A stretch of DNA of 64,000 nt from Desulfocurvibacter africanus subsp. africanus DSM 2603 (GCF_000422545.1 NZ_AULZ01000002.1:186001-250000), one strand, 5' to 3'. Shown: positions 26,363 through 40,164, counted from the stretch's first letter. Notes: generated from the sequence alone by a model not told the origin. A program made the numbers and translations.

Positions 26363-28075
26363 TTAGAACAAATTGGGGAAGAAGACGAAGCTCATCAGCG
26401 TGGCGATGATGCCCACCACGATGCCGTAGAGCATGAAGGGCCAGAAGGTCTTGCGCAGGATCGCGCCTTCCATGCCGGACAGGCCCACCACGGCGCAAAC
26501 GGCCACGATGTTGTGGATGCAGATCATGTTGCCCATGGCGCCGCCGGCGACCTGCGCGGCCACGATGATCTGGTGCGGCAGGTTCAGCTGCGAAGCCATG
26601 CCCCACTGGAATTCGGCGAACAGCAGGTCGGAGACCGTGTTCGATCCGGTGATGAACGCACCCAGGCCGCCAATGAAGGAGGCGAACATGGGCCAAGCCT
26701 GACCGACGACGCCTGCCATGGACTGTGCCAGGGCCAGGGGCATGGAGGGGTAGGCATTGGGGTTCAGCAACTGATCGGCAACGCCCGAACCGCGGAAGAT
26801 CGACACCAGCGCCACGGAGAAGAACAACGCGATGGTCGGGTTCTTCATGCGTACGATGGAGTCTCTCCAGGCGGCCTTGACCTTCTCACCACGCATGCCG
26901 TGGAGGAAGATGGTCAGGATGGCCACCAGCACGAAGGGAATCGTGCCAGGCAGGTACAGGTACTGGATCGAGGCGCTCACGGAGGAGTAGCCCAGGATGT
27001 TCTTGAAACTGATGGCCTGAGCGGCGAGAATGCCCTTAAGGCCGATTTCAGGGATACGGGTCAGGACCAGGATGATGCCGATGAGGACGTAGGGCAACCA
27101 AGCGCGGAACTGGCTCATGCGCGCCTGGAACTTGCAACCCTCGGAAGCCTTGACGGAGCCGGTCCACTCGGGTTCCCACTTGGCCTGGGAGCCGAAGGTG
27201 AACGTGCCGTCCTTGGGCAGGGCGATGCCCTTCTTGGCGCCCCAGACCACCACGCCCAGGCCGACAAGGCCGCCGATGAGCGCGGGGAACTCGGGACCAA
27301 CGAGCCAGGCGAAGACCAGGTAAGGAACGGAGAAGGCAACGGCCGCGAAGACGCAGAATTTCCAGGCCCGGAAGCCATCGGACCAGGAACGGTTGGGGCC
27401 GAAGAAGCGGGTGATGAAGCCCAGCATGAAGATGGGCAGAATGAAAGCCATGGGCACGTGCAGAAGCGTGACCCACTGGCCGATCAGCATGTTGAAGGAT
27501 TCCATGTTGCTGAAATTCAAGGGCACGCCGCTGGCGACAGCCTTGGCTACCAGGTCCTTCAGGAAGCTCAGGCCCAGGATGATGGGCGTGCCCACGGCGC
27601 CGAAGCTGACCGGGAACGAGTTGAAGACCAGGCAGATGACCGCCGCGGCCAAGGGCGGGAAGCCCAGGGCGAGCAGCAGCGGGGCGGCCAGGGCGGCCGG
27701 GGTGCCGAAGCCTGCCGCGCCTTCGATGAAGGCGGCGAAGAGATAGCCGATGATGATGGCCTGCACGCGCATGTCAGGCGAGATGTTCTGCATCCCGCAC
27801 TGAATGGTTTCCATGCCGCCGCTGTCACGCAGCGTGTACAGGATCAAGATCGCGCCGAAGACGATGATCAGGATGCCGATGGCGGTGATGAAGCCCTGAA
27901 GGGTCAACGCAGCCACATAGCCGACCGGCAGGTTCCAGACGGCAATGGCGCCCGCGGCGGCGGCGAGCCAGGCTACGGGCATGGCGCGAGTAGCCGGCCA
28001 GCGCATGCCCACCATCAGTACCAGCGCCAAAGCGATGGGTACGACAGCGACCAAGGCAAGGAGTCCAATCGACAT
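26363..28075 (-). CDS. L-lactate permease family transporter (second permease)
   Basis: This 570-residue transporter has about 12-14 hydrophobic helices. The LctP signature is clear: [29 protein letters not shown] and [13 protein letters not shown]. Members take up lactate or glycolate by proton symport. It is only distantly similar to the permease at 28370 and carries a longer central hydrophilic loop, so the two may differ in affinity or substrate. It is the permease nearest to glcD. Confidence 0.93.
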   Translation of the reverse strand: MSIGLLALVAVVPIALALVLMVGMRWPATRAMPVAWLAAAAGAIAVWNLPVGYVAALTLQGFITAIGILIIVFGAILILYTLRDSGGMETIQCGMQNISPDMRVQAIIIGYLFAAFIEGAAGFGTPAALAAPLLLALGFPPLAAAVICLVFNSFPVSFGAVGTPIILGLSFLKDLVAKAVASGVPLNFSNMESFNMLIGQWVTLLHVPMAFILPIFMLGFITRFFGPNRSWSDGFRAWKFCVFAAVAFSVPYLVFAWLVGPEFPALIGGLVGLGVVVWGAKKGIALPKDGTFTFGSQAKWEPEWTGSVKASEGCKFQARMSQFRAWLPYVLIGIILVLTRIPEIGLKGILAAQAISFKNILGYSSVSASIQYLYLPGTIPFVLVAILTIFLHGMRGEKVKAAWRDSIVRMKNPTIALFFSVALVSIFRGSGVADQLLNPNAYPSMPLALAQSMAGVVGQAWPMFASFIGGLGAFITGSNTVSDLLFAEFQWGMASQLNLPHQIIVAAQVAGGAMGNMICIHNIVAVCAVVGLSGMEGAILRKTFWPFMLYGIVVGIIATLMSFVFFPNLF

Positions 28076-28369
28076 TGCAAAACCTCCCCAGATAAGACGT
28101 TAAAGGATCAACACGAAAGTGAACACAACGCATGGTGAGGGTGTTGTGTCGCGTGCGCCGCGAGCATCCTCCGGGGCCAGACCGGTGGTCGCGCATGCCG
28201 CGCCGCGACAGGGCAAAGTGGAGCTGCACAGGTTCGACAGGCCAGCCTTCGCGAACTCGTTTCCGAGGAGGGACTTGGTCGTCATGGGTGCTTAACGTGC
28301 TCCTAACGCGTGTTTACTTCAGTATAAATATATTCAGCCAAGGGCTGTAGGCCCTGGCGTCGGTTTCAG
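28076..28369 (-). other. Long gap between the two permease genes
   Basis: This 294-base stretch holds no gene I can defend. A 61-codon minus-strand frame at 28100-28285 begins MTTKSLLGNEF but has a poorly placed ribosome site. The segment near 28320-28335 is AT-rich (TATAAATATA on the plus strand) within otherwise GC-rich DNA and could hold an internal promoter, but I cannot pair a -35 with it. The gap is long enough for separate control of the downstream permease and dehydrogenase genes. Confidence 0.4.
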
Positions 28370-30004
28370 CTAGGGCAATGTCCAGCGCAACGTGTAAGCC
28401 TGCATGAGCGTGAGAACGCTCATGACCAGGACCATGGCGATGGAGTGAAAAAGGGTGAAGCGAAAAAGGTCGCCCTCATGGCCCACAAGCCGGGTGGCGG
28501 CGGTGGCCACGGAGATGGATTGGGGCGATATCATCTTGCCGGCGACGCCGCCGGATGCGTTGGCCGCCACGCACAGCTCGGGAGATACGCCGATTTGTTG
28601 CGCGGTGGTTTTCTGCAGTGCGCCGAACAGAGCATTGGATGATGTGTCCGAGCCGGTCAGGAAGACGCCCAGCCAGCCCAGGATGGGCGAGAAGAACGGG
28701 AACATGGGACCCGTAAGCGTAAAAGCCAGCCCCATGGTCGAACTCATGCCCGAGTAGTTCATGATATAGGCCAAGCCCAGGATCATGGCGATTGTCATGA
28801 TGGGGTAGCGCAGCTGGAACGCTGTGCGGCCGAAACAGGCCGTGGCCTTACCCAAACCATACCTGGGCAGGATGAAAACCGCGATAAGGCCGGCGAAGAG
28901 GATGGCCGTGCCCGCGGCAGACAGGAGATTGAAGGCGTAGGTAGCCGGGTAGGACGTGTCGGTCGCCGCGATGGGCGAGTCCTTGAGCACGGCGTCATGC
29001 AGACCGGGCCACTCGAATGACAGAGCGAAAATGGAATTCAGGAAATTTTTGATATCTTCCAGGCCCCACAGGAAGACCATCAAGGCAAGCACCAGCCAGG
29101 GCAGCCAGGCGCGGATGACCTCGGTCCGGGAGTACGCGCAGGTGGCGCGCGCCTGTGTGGCTGCCGGTTCGTCGGCGAAGCGCCAGATGGACTTTGGCTG
29201 CCAGACTTTGAGAAAGGCGCCCAGTCCCGCGATAGTCACGATGGCCGAAATGATGTCGGGCAAATACGGGCCCATGTAATTGGAGACCAGGAACTGTGAG
29301 CCCGCGAAGCACGCTCCGGCCACAAGGATGGCCGGCAGAACTTCCAGGGAGCGCCTGAAGCCGCACATGGTTACCGATAGCCACAGGGGCACGATGAGAG
29401 ACAGAAGCGGCAGCTGTCGGCCGACGGTCCTGCTGATGGTCATCAGGTCCAGGTCAGTGACCTTGGCCGCGACCACGATGGGAATGCCGATGGCTCCGAA
29501 GGCCACTGGGGCGGTGTTGGCGATGAGGCAAATGCCGGCGGCATATAGAGGGTTGAAGCCCAGGCCCACGAGCATCGCCGCGGTGATGGCCACGGGCGTG
29601 CCGAATCCGGCCGTGCCCTCGATGAAGGAGCCGAAGGCGAAGGCAATGAAGATGGCTTGCAGCCGGCGGTCTTCCGTGATGCAGGCCAGCGAGTTCTTGA
29701 TGATCTCGAATTCGCCGGACTCAACGGTCATGTTGTAGACCCAGATGGCCGTGACGACGATCCAGACGATGGGGAAAACGCCGAAAGCCGCACCATACGC
29801 CGTGGCGTCGAGCGCCAGCTCGGCGGGCATGCCCCAGAAAACCATTGCGAGCAGGATGGCGGCGCCGGTCGCGGCAAGGGCTGCAAGGTGCCCTTTGGAC
29901 CGCCGCACCGCGAGCATATAGAAGAGAATACAGAGCGGAATGGCCGCCACGAAGGCGGACAGGAGGATATTCCCCAAGGGATTATATTCCTGAACCCATT
30001 GCAT
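28370..30004 (-). CDS. L-lactate permease family transporter (first permease)
   Basis: This 544-residue LctP/LldP-type transporter contains FIEGTAGFGTPVAITAAML near residue 125, FGAIGIPIVVAAKVT, and FLTGSDTSSNALFG with ANASGGVAGKMISPQS near the C-terminus, closer to the E. coli LldP pattern than the second permease. About 13 membrane helices are visible. It is the first gene after por and follows a strong hairpin, so its expression may be lower than por. Confidence 0.95.
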   Translation of the reverse strand: MQWVQEYNPLGNILLSAFVAAIPLCILFYMLAVRRSKGHLAALAATGAAILLAMVFWGMPAELALDATAYGAAFGVFPIVWIVVTAIWVYNMTVESGEFEIIKNSLACITEDRRLQAIFIAFAFGSFIEGTAGFGTPVAITAAMLVGLGFNPLYAAGICLIANTAPVAFGAIGIPIVVAAKVTDLDLMTISRTVGRQLPLLSLIVPLWLSVTMCGFRRSLEVLPAILVAGACFAGSQFLVSNYMGPYLPDIISAIVTIAGLGAFLKVWQPKSIWRFADEPAATQARATCAYSRTEVIRAWLPWLVLALMVFLWGLEDIKNFLNSIFALSFEWPGLHDAVLKDSPIAATDTSYPATYAFNLLSAAGTAILFAGLIAVFILPRYGLGKATACFGRTAFQLRYPIMTIAMILGLAYIMNYSGMSSTMGLAFTLTGPMFPFFSPILGWLGVFLTGSDTSSNALFGALQKTTAQQIGVSPELCVAANASGGVAGKMISPQSISVATAATRLVGHEGDLFRFTLFHSIAMVLVMSVLTLMQAYTLRWTLP

Positions 30005-30046
30005 CCTGCGAATCTCTCCGTCGGGCTGTTCAAAAGCGCGTAATTA

Positions 30047-30096
30047 AAAGGCGGGCGCTCCGGGCTGCATGGCTCCCTAACGGAGCGCCCGCCTTT
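30047..30096 (-). terminator. Terminator or attenuator after por
   Basis: A 16-base perfect stem, AAAGGCGGGCGCTCCG with CGGAGCGCCCGCCTTT, encloses an 18-base loop. On the minus strand it is followed by TTTTAATTA. It lies between por and the permease, so it would end a por-only transcript while some polymerase reads through to the lactate genes. Confidence 0.8.
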
Positions 30097-30169
30097 ACTA
30101 TCGAGGCAGCGGTCCTGACATATCAGGACCAGGTATCATGAGTCGCAACGGTCATTTTCGGCCGACGCT

Positions 30170-33952
<3,783 letters not shown>

Positions 33953-34080
33953 CTATTAGCAAAGCAGGGGAAAAAGGAAAGCTGGATAATGTCCGAGCAG
34001 TCCCATCCCTCGGCGCGCGGCGGACCCTTCCGGCACGCCGATCCGGCCTTTGGCTTGGGATCAGCATCCAGACGCCTAAC

Positions 34081-34096
34081 AACAAGAAACGTGCCA
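34081..34096 (-). promoter_or_regulatory. Sigma54-type promoter of por
   Basis: Read on the minus strand, TGGCACGTTTCTTGTT fits the -24/-12 consensus with perfect TGGCACG and correct spacing; only the -12 C is T. Transcription would start near 34070, leaving a leader of about 200 bases before por. The adjacent sigma54 activator gene supports it. In the remaining 33869-34080 leader I see no gene. Confidence 0.65.
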
Positions 34097-34204
34097 TCTG
34101 GCACTATGTTTAAAAAATGCTTAAAGGTCAATATGTTGGAAATTTTTCACAAGCTGCATGCCATGAGTTTCGCCCTGACTCCTAAAAAGAAGAAAGGACT
34201 TCTC

Positions 34205-34218
34205 CCTGCTCGAGCAGG
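34205..34218. promoter_or_regulatory. Perfect palindrome upstream of the por promoter
   Basis: CCTGCTCGAGCAGG is a perfect 14-base palindrome about 140 bases upstream of the expected por start. That is a normal distance for a sigma54 activator site. The binding protein would probably be the regulator at 34359. This is based on symmetry and position only. Confidence 0.4.
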
Positions 34219-34330
34219 CCTGCCAACGGAGGTTAAATGCGGCCAAATGGGGGATGAAGGGCAGAGAAGCGAGGAACTGCCGTATACTCCAGCCAAGTCC
34301 GGATTATCGGAATAGTTGAGGTGCGGTCCG

Positions 34331-34371
34331 AAAAAAAAGAAAGCCGAATGCGACGCTGCTACTCGGCTTTC
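34331..34371 (-). terminator. Terminator of the sensor-regulator pair
   Basis: On the minus strand GAAAGCCGA pairs with TCGGCTTTC and eight T residues follow. The left arm lies in the last codons of the regulator gene. It separates the regulatory pair from the por operon, so the two are independent transcripts. Confidence 0.85.
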
Positions 34372-35816
34372 AAAGCGATGGAGTGTTTCTTGAGCAGTGA
34401 GTAGAGGTGCGACTTGGATAGGCCGGAGGCGGACAACATAGCCTCCACGTCGTTGCCGCACGTGGCCGACAGCTTTTCCAGGTAGTCTTTCTCCATGGAC
34501 GTCTTGTATTCGCGGAGCGTCATGCTGCCTGATTCGACCGTAGGTGGGGTAAGGGTGGCAGCCGGAGCCTTTTGAGCGAGGTCGTCCTGAGACATGCGGG
34601 TGCCTTTGTGCAGACTGGCCCTTGTCACGGCGATGCGTACCTCATTGGGCAGGTGCATGGCATAGAGCACTTTGCTTTCGCCCGACGAGACGAAGGCCAT
34701 CTCCAGCACATTGAACAGTTCACGCACGTTGCCAGGCCAGGAGTAGGCCCGCAGGTAATCGAACAGTTCCGGGTCAAAGCCCTTGTTGGGCACGCCGTAA
34801 CGATCACAAAGGCGATTGACGTGATACATGGCCAGGGGCTTGATATCCTCGGACCGCTCCCGCAGCGGAGGGACGGTAATGTAGATGGTCTTGAGCCGGA
34901 AGAGCAGATCCGAGCGGAAGGAGCCTTGCTCGACCATTGCCGCGAGATTGCGGTTGGTAGCGGCAAGGAGCCGGAAGTCGCTGGTCGTCTCATGCACATC
35001 GCCCAATGGGCGGAAGCGCTTCTCTTGCAGGACGCGCAGGAATGCCTTCTGGATGGTCAAGGGCAGCTCGCCTACTTCATCCAGAAACAGTGTGCCGCCG
35101 TCGGCCGTGCGGATAAGGCCGATGCTGTCGCGGTCCGCGCCCGTGAAGGCGCCTTTCTTGTGACCGAACAGGGCGCTCTCGACCAAGTTCTCGGTGAGCG
35201 AGGCGCAGTCCACCACCACGAAGGCGCGATTCGCGCGGGCGCTGTTGGCGTGGATGGTGCGGGCCAGCAGCTCCTTGCCCGTGCCCGTCTCGCCGGTGAT
35301 GAGCGCGCCAGCGTCCGAGCGGGCGGCCTGGGCCACCAAGTCGAAACACGCGCGCATGCCCGACCCGGAACCGACGACTCCGTTCAGATTCAGGGCCACG
35401 GGAGCAGGCCTGCAGCTCTTCTTTTGTTGATGGTATTTCAGGGCCCGCTCCAAACTGAGCATGGTGTCCTTGATGGAGGTGGGCTTGACCAGATAATCCC
35501 AAACACCGCCTTCGATGGCCAGTTCCGCGCCGTCGGGATCTCCCTGGCCCGTGAGGATGATGACCTCGGGCGAGGAGGGCGAGCCGATGATTGCGGGCAG
35601 GGCGTCCAGGCCGTTGCCGTCGGGCAGGCGCACATCCAGGAATACCACCTCCACATCTCGCTCGCTCAACAGCTTTCGGCCCTCGGCAAGCGAGGACGCG
35701 CGCAGGCTCGCCAGACCCATGCGCGCCACAATGCGCTGCAAGGTCTGACTTACCTGGGGATCATCGTCGATGACCAGCACCGTGGGCGTGGCCGTGCTCA
35801 TTGCCTTGTCGACCAT
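34359..35816 (-). CDS. lurR: Sigma54-dependent lactate-operon activator, LurR-like
   Basis: This 485-residue response regulator has a receiver with phospho-acceptor D61 (FLDVRLPDGNG) and lysine in LVKPTS. The AAA+ domain has Walker A GETGTGKE (175-182) and GAFTGA (222-227). A C-terminal Fis-like helix-turn-helix contains MLSASGLSKSHLYSLLKK. It follows the sensor kinase by six bases. In Desulfovibrio vulgaris the NtrC-type regulator LurR and its sensor LurS precede the same lactate operon. The gene order here is the same, so orthology is inferred from context. A sigma54-type promoter precedes por. Confidence 0.9.
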   Translation of the reverse strand: MVDKAMSTATPTVLVIDDDPQVSQTLQRIVARMGLASLRASSLAEGRKLLSERDVEVVFLDVRLPDGNGLDALPAIIGSPSSPEVIILTGQGDPDGAELAIEGGVWDYLVKPTSIKDTMLSLERALKYHQQKKSCRPAPVALNLNGVVGSGSGMRACFDLVAQAARSDAGALITGETGTGKELLARTIHANSARANRAFVVVDCASLTENLVESALFGHKKGAFTGADRDSIGLIRTADGGTLFLDEVGELPLTIQKAFLRVLQEKRFRPLGDVHETTSDFRLLAATNRNLAAMVEQGSFRSDLLFRLKTIYITVPPLRERSEDIKPLAMYHVNRLCDRYGVPNKGFDPELFDYLRAYSWPGNVRELFNVLEMAFVSSGESKVLYAMHLPNEVRIAVTRASLHKGTRMSQDDLAQKAPAATLTPPTVESGSMTLREYKTSMEKDYLEKLSATCGNDVEAMLSASGLSKSHLYSLLKKHSIALKAE

Positions 35817-35822
35817 CCTTGA

Positions 35823-38800
35823 TTAGACCTCCGCCGGAACGGCATCGAGCACAGCCCGAATGGCTTCGGATAGACCTCTGCCGCTGTAGGGCTTGGTCAA
35901 TACGTGCCGAATGTTGGTAACCCCCATGGCCGCATCGATCGCTCCACGTCGGCCTGAAACCAGGATCACCGGCAAGCCTGGGCGAATCTGATGCAGAGTG
36001 CGCGAGAAATCAACGCCTGTAGCCTCGGGCATGTCGAAGTCCGTGACCACGAGATCGAACCGTGCGTCCTTATCACCGGAGGACAAGGCCGCCAAGGCCG
36101 CGTCCGCGCCGCGGCAGGCCACGACGCTGTAGCCCAGGCGTCCCAGGACCTTGGGGATGGTTTCCAACTGATCCAGATCATCCTCCACGAAGAGAATGCG
36201 TTCGCTGCCCGAGGGTGTGGGACGCTCGGCCAGCTCTTTGGGCTGGGCTCCCTCGTCCTCGTAGGGCAGGAATATCTCGAAACGCGTCTTGACCCAAGGC
36301 TCGCTGGACAGGGAGATGGCTCCCTTATGACCCTTGACGATGCCCTGAACCACGGCCAATCCCAAACCCGTGCCTTCACCCATGCTTTTGGTGGTGAAGA
36401 AGGGGTCGAATATCTTGGACGCGATGGAAGGCGGAATGCCGGGTCCGTTATCGCTTACACTCAAGCACAGAAACTCGCCAGGGGCCAAGGCGAGCAGATC
36501 GGCCCGCTCGGGTTGCAGCTCCACGCGGTGAAGCCCGACCTCGATAACCCCACCGGTCTCCCGCAAGGCCTGGAAAGCGTTAGTGCACAGGTTCATGACA
36601 ACTTGTCGCAGCTGGGTCGGGTCGGCCAGGCAAAGCCCCAAGGATGGTTCCACATCCTCCCGCAGGCGGATGTTGCCGGGCAGACTGGCGCGAATAAGCC
36701 CCAGGGCCTGCTGCACGGTCGCGGCGACCTCCGTGGGCAGGAAGCCCTCGCGCGTGGGTCGGCTGTAGGTATGGATCTGGCTCACAAGATGGCTGCCCTG
36801 CTGGGCGGCGTTCAGGGCCCGCCGCACGTCTTCGGCCGGCTCGGACTCTTCCGGCAAATCCAGTAGAGCCAGCTCGGCGGAGTTGATGATCGTGGTCAGG
36901 ATGTTGTTGAAGTCATGGGCGATGCCGCTGACGAAAGTGCCGATGGCTTCCATCTTCTGGGACTGTAGGAGCTGGCGTTCCAGGCTGACCTTGCGGGTTA
37001 CGTCCTCGGCGGTGGAGAGCACGCCGATGACCCGGCCCTCGTAATCATGCAGCGGCAGCTTGGTCAGCTCCACGATGACCATTTCGCCGTTAGCCATTTT
37101 TAGCTCTAGGGGCGTGCGCGGACAGGAACGGTTTTCGTGCATGACCTCCGCATCCAGCCGCTCGGCGGCAAGAGCGTCGATTACGCGGGGAAGCAGGTCG
37201 CGGTTTGTCTTGCCGATGATTTCGTCCTGATCAGACAGGCCGAAGAAATCGGCGAAGGATTTGTTGGCTCCCATGTAGCGCAGGTCTTTGTCTTTCCAGA
37301 ACACAAGCTGCGGGATGTTATCAAGAACCATACGCAGCATTTTCTGCGAGTCGCGCAGATCGCGTTCGGCCTTGCGGCGCGAGGTCACGTCCTCAACGAT
37401 TCCTTCCAGGCGGGTCGAGCTGCCGTCCTCGGATGTTATCGACCGAAGATACGCCCGCACCGCAAGCTCCTGGCCATCGACGCGCGTAAGGCGGCATTCA
37501 AAGGCCGCGGCGCCGGGGCGGTCCGCGGCCGTCACGGCCAAGGCCTCCAACTCGGCGCAATGCAGATCGGCCAGGATCGTGCGCCCGGAAGTCATAAGTG
37601 CAACCGGCGTTGCGTAGCCGAGCATATGGGCAAGGGCTGGGTTGGCGTCCAGCCAGTCGCCTTCGGCGGTCACGCGGAATATGCCCAGCGCCGAATTCTC
37701 GAAGATGGAGCGGTACTTTTCCTCGGCCCGCCGCAGATCTTCCTCGGCTTTATGGCGATCCGTAAAGTCGTAGAGCACGCCCACAAGACCCTCCACCTCC
37801 CCACTGGCGTTGCGATAGGTGGCCTTGTGCATGAGCACGTTATGGCGCTTACCGTCTATGCTCTCCAGGACCTGTTCGTAGACGCGCACGCCCGGCCTGG
37901 CCAAAAGCTCCTTGTCCGCCGCGTCGGACAATGTCGCTGGATTGCGCAGCCGCGAGCCTCCGGCGGCCTTGATCTCCTTGGGCAGCGTGGCGTTCAGCGC
38001 ATCGCGGTCCGTGCCGAACCAGCGCTGAAAGGCCTTGTTGAAGTCGGTATAAGCCCCGGACTTGCTGCGGAAGTAGATTGGTGTGGGAATGGTGTCCATG
38101 AGCAGCTCCATGAAATAGAGCTGGTCCTTGAGTCTGCGCTCGGCGTATTTGCGCTGGCGGATGTTCAGGGCCAGGAAGAAGAGCACCGCCGTGAGCACGC
38201 CCAGGCTGGCCATGATGGTCCAGAAAACAGGTTTTTCCAATTCGTAGAAGGGCTTGGGCTGGTTGATGATGATGCTTCCCGCAGGCAGTCGGTCATGGGG
38301 AATGCCATGGCGCGCGAGGACGTCGTTGTCGAAGTAGTACTGCTCGTCGGTGCGCTCCAGCACTGGGATGTCGTCAGGCGACTTGCCGGCCAGGATATCC
38401 AGGACCATCTGGGCCGCCAGATGGCCCTGATGCTCGCCCGAGAGGAGCATGCCGCCCAGCATGCCGTGCCCAAGCAGGAAAACCCATCCGCTGTAGATGG
38501 GCACGTCGGTCATTTCCGCTACGGCAGCCTCGACTTCCCAGGGTGTCAGGAATGTCCCGCCTTCATCCATATAATAGGGGATATGGTAGATGATGGTGTT
38601 TCGGTCGGCCGTTTCCACAGTCCGGGTGAGCTCCTCCATGTTGTTCACCCTGCGGTAATCGAAAATGAGTCGATCTTTGAACTGGGGCATGGCGTCGCGC
38701 ACCTGGGCCTCGATGGCCACGGATGTGGTGGACTCGTCGCCGATGACCAGCAGCCGCTTGCGGCCTGGATGCAGGCGCATGGCGAGCTTCAGGGTCTCCG

Positions 38801-39296
38801 CCACGCGGGTATGCTCAAGTACGCCGGTAACGGCGGCCTGGCCGGCAATCGTTTCCGAATCAAAATGGTTGACGCCGCAGAAGACCAGCGGGACCCCGGG
38901 GAACAGTTCCTGGCGGTAATCCAGGGCGAAGCTGAAGGCATCATTGTCGGAAACGATCACCGCGTCGAAGTCGATGTTTCTGAACTTCACGGCCATGAGA
39001 GCGCGCAGTTGTTCACGCACGGCATAGTCCGGGTGCTTTTTGGCATCAAGGTATTCGACCTGCAGGTCGATCTGAAGTCCGCTTTGGACAAACGTTTGGC
39101 GGATGCCGTCAAGAATCGTGTCCGACCAGATGTAGCCGTTCTGGTAGGAATTGATATAAAGGATATTTCGCTTCTTGCCTTTGCCGGCCATAGGGGACTC
39201 GGCCCCCTTGGAGCCCGTTGCGAAAGTAAAGGGGAGCAGCAAAGCCAGCGCAACGATCAACCAGATCGGAGGGAAGGATAGAGAGCGTTTGATCAT
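35823..39296 (-). CDS. lurS: Hybrid sensor histidine kinase, LurS-like
   Basis: This kinase of about 1157 residues has a signal anchor (MIKRSLSFPPIWLIVALALLL), a periplasmic domain of the ABC-transporter substrate-binding type (ILYINSYQNGYIWSD), a second membrane helix near residue 370, and three PAS segments. The kinase core has histidine motif SGIAHDFNNILT and GTGLGLAVV, and a C-terminal receiver contains LVVTDFDMPEATG. The extracellular fold suggests direct sensing of a small solute such as lactate. It is paired with the regulator just downstream. The start at 39296 is chosen because the signal sequence begins there. A frame from 39443 adds 49 residues without signal character. Neither start has a strong ribosome site. 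Confidence 0.88.
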   Translation of the reverse strand: MIKRSLSFPPIWLIVALALLLPFTFATGSKGAESPMAGKGKKRNILYINSYQNGYIWSDTILDGIRQTFVQSGLQIDLQVEYLDAKKHPDYAVREQLRALMAVKFRNIDFDAVIVSDNDAFSFALDYRQELFPGVPLVFCGVNHFDSETIAGQAAVTGVLEHTRVAETLKLAMRLHPGRKRLLVIGDESTTSVAIEAQVRDAMPQFKDRLIFDYRRVNNMEELTRTVETADRNTIIYHIPYYMDEGGTFLTPWEVEAAVAEMTDVPIYSGWVFLLGHGMLGGMLLSGEHQGHLAAQMVLDILAGKSPDDIPVLERTDEQYYFDNDVLARHGIPHDRLPAGSIIINQPKPFYELEKPVFWTIMASLGVLTAVLFFLALNIRQRKYAERRLKDQLYFMELLMDTIPTPIYFRSKSGAYTDFNKAFQRWFGTDRDALNATLPKEIKAAGGSRLRNPATLSDAADKELLARPGVRVYEQVLESIDGKRHNVLMHKATYRNASGEVEGLVGVLYDFTDRHKAEEDLRRAEEKYRSIFENSALGIFRVTAEGDWLDANPALAHMLGYATPVALMTSGRTILADLHCAELEALAVTAADRPGAAAFECRLTRVDGQELAVRAYLRSITSEDGSSTRLEGIVEDVTSRRKAERDLRDSQKMLRMVLDNIPQLVFWKDKDLRYMGANKSFADFFGLSDQDEIIGKTNRDLLPRVIDALAAERLDAEVMHENRSCPRTPLELKMANGEMVIVELTKLPLHDYEGRVIGVLSTAEDVTRKVSLERQLLQSQKMEAIGTFVSGIAHDFNNILTTIINSAELALLDLPEESEPAEDVRRALNAAQQGSHLVSQIHTYSRPTREGFLPTEVAATVQQALGLIRASLPGNIRLREDVEPSLGLCLADPTQLRQVVMNLCTNAFQALRETGGVIEVGLHRVELQPERADLLALAPGEFLCLSVSDNGPGIPPSIASKIFDPFFTTKSMGEGTGLGLAVVQGIVKGHKGAISLSSEPWVKTRFEIFLPYEDEGAQPKELAERPTPSGSERILFVEDDLDQLETIPKVLGRLGYSVVACRGADAALAALSSGDKDARFDLVVTDFDMPEATGVDFSRTLHQIRPGLPVILVSGRRGAIDAAMGVTNIRHVLTKPYSGRGLSEAIRAVLDAVPAEV

Positions 39297-39471
39297 TATA
39301 GTATACTTCGCCTTGCAGTATGGTCGGGTAGGCCTTATGTAAGGAGCAACGCTCTCGAAGGCAACCCACCCAGCGTGCCTCGCCGTAGACAATGGTTGGC
39401 GCGAAAGCTGGAAAATGCGAGATGCGAGGGTGCGAGGTGGCATAAAAAATCGACTTGATCCGATTTGCCCC

Positions 39472-39499
39472 TTGCAATCTAAAAAAAATCGTATATAAG
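39472..39499 (+). promoter_or_regulatory. Sigma70-type promoter of the ribosomal cluster
   Basis: TTGCAA and TATAAG are separated by 16 bases, in an AT-rich stretch (A8 tract) that stands out from the surrounding DNA. It lies about 290 bases before rpsL, the first gene of the cluster. The region 39297-39471, between this and the divergent sensor gene, shows no gene. Confidence 0.6.
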
Positions 39500-39792
39500 A
39501 GCGTGTCCCGTAAGCGGGGCGATGTTTTTAATTCCTGCCGACAGTCCCGATTAATGCGGACAGCCTTCGGCACGGCAGGCCCGATAACCCAAGGGGATCA
39601 CCGCGGTTTACCGCGATTCGTTCCCAGCCCGGCGAAAGCCATCCTTCCGGGCACCCCAAGGGGAGTTATGGGCCGCCAGACGGGAATAGCGCGTATATTT
39701 TTTTATGGAGCGATCGGCGCTCAAAGCAGGAATGCGCTGATTGCGCCGCATGGCCTTTGTGACACGCTAAATTAAAGTACGGAGTTTGGCTC
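39500..39792 (+). other. Long untranslated leader of rpsL
   Basis: About 290 bases separate the promoter from rpsL and no convincing reading frame is present. Several stems can form, including CGCGGT-TT-ACCGCG near 39602-39615 and GCCCGG with CCGGGC near 39628-39653. Such a leader would allow autogenous control by a ribosomal protein, but I cannot match it to a known leader family. Confidence 0.45.
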
Positions 39793-40164
39793 ATGCCCAC
39801 GATTAACCAACTGGTCAGGAAGCAGCGCGAGCTGCAGGTCAAGCGCAAGAAGACCCCCGCGCTGCAGGCTTGTCCGCAGCGTCGCGGCGTCTGTACCCGC
39901 GTTTATACGACCACACCCAAGAAGCCTAACTCGGCCTTGCGTAAGGTCGCGCGCGTGCGTCTCACCAATGGCCTCGAGGTGACAGCCTACATCCCCGGCG
40001 AGGGACACAACTTGCAGGAGCACTCCGTGGTCATGATCCGCGGAGGCCGAGTCAAGGACCTTCCCGGTGTCCGCTATCACATCGTGCGCGGCACTCTTGA
40101 TACCGCCGGCGTTGCAGATCGTCGCCAGGGCCGCTCCAAGTACGGCGCCAAGCGGCCCAAGTAA
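39793..40164 (+). CDS. rpsL: Ribosomal protein uS12
   Basis: This 123-residue protein of the decoding centre contains [17 protein letters not shown] and the loop [17 protein letters not shown], whose lysines and aspartate are the usual streptomycin-resistance and modification sites; both are wild type here. GGAG lies upstream. It heads the cluster. No rpoBC genes precede it, unlike the order in many bacteria. Confidence 0.99.
   Translation: MPTINQLVRKQRELQVKRKKTPALQACPQRRGVCTRVYTTTPKKPNSALRKVARVRLTNGLEVTAYIPGEGHNLQEHSVVMIRGGRVKDLPGVRYHIVRGTLDTAGVADRRQGRSKYGAKRPK

Noticed and set aside
25046-28138. A 1030-codon plus-strand open frame opposite glcD and a permease
   Set aside because: Its composition (many His, Asp, Gln) is typical of antisense reading of GC-rich coding DNA, and the minus strand has two recognisable genes.
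28100-28285. Minus-strand 61-codon frame in the gap between permeases
   Set aside because: Ribosome site is 15 bases away, composition is ambiguous and no family is recognised. It could be a leader peptide but cannot be supported.
39297-39443. Longer start for the hybrid sensor kinase
   Set aside because: The added 49 residues precede a clear signal sequence that begins at 39296.
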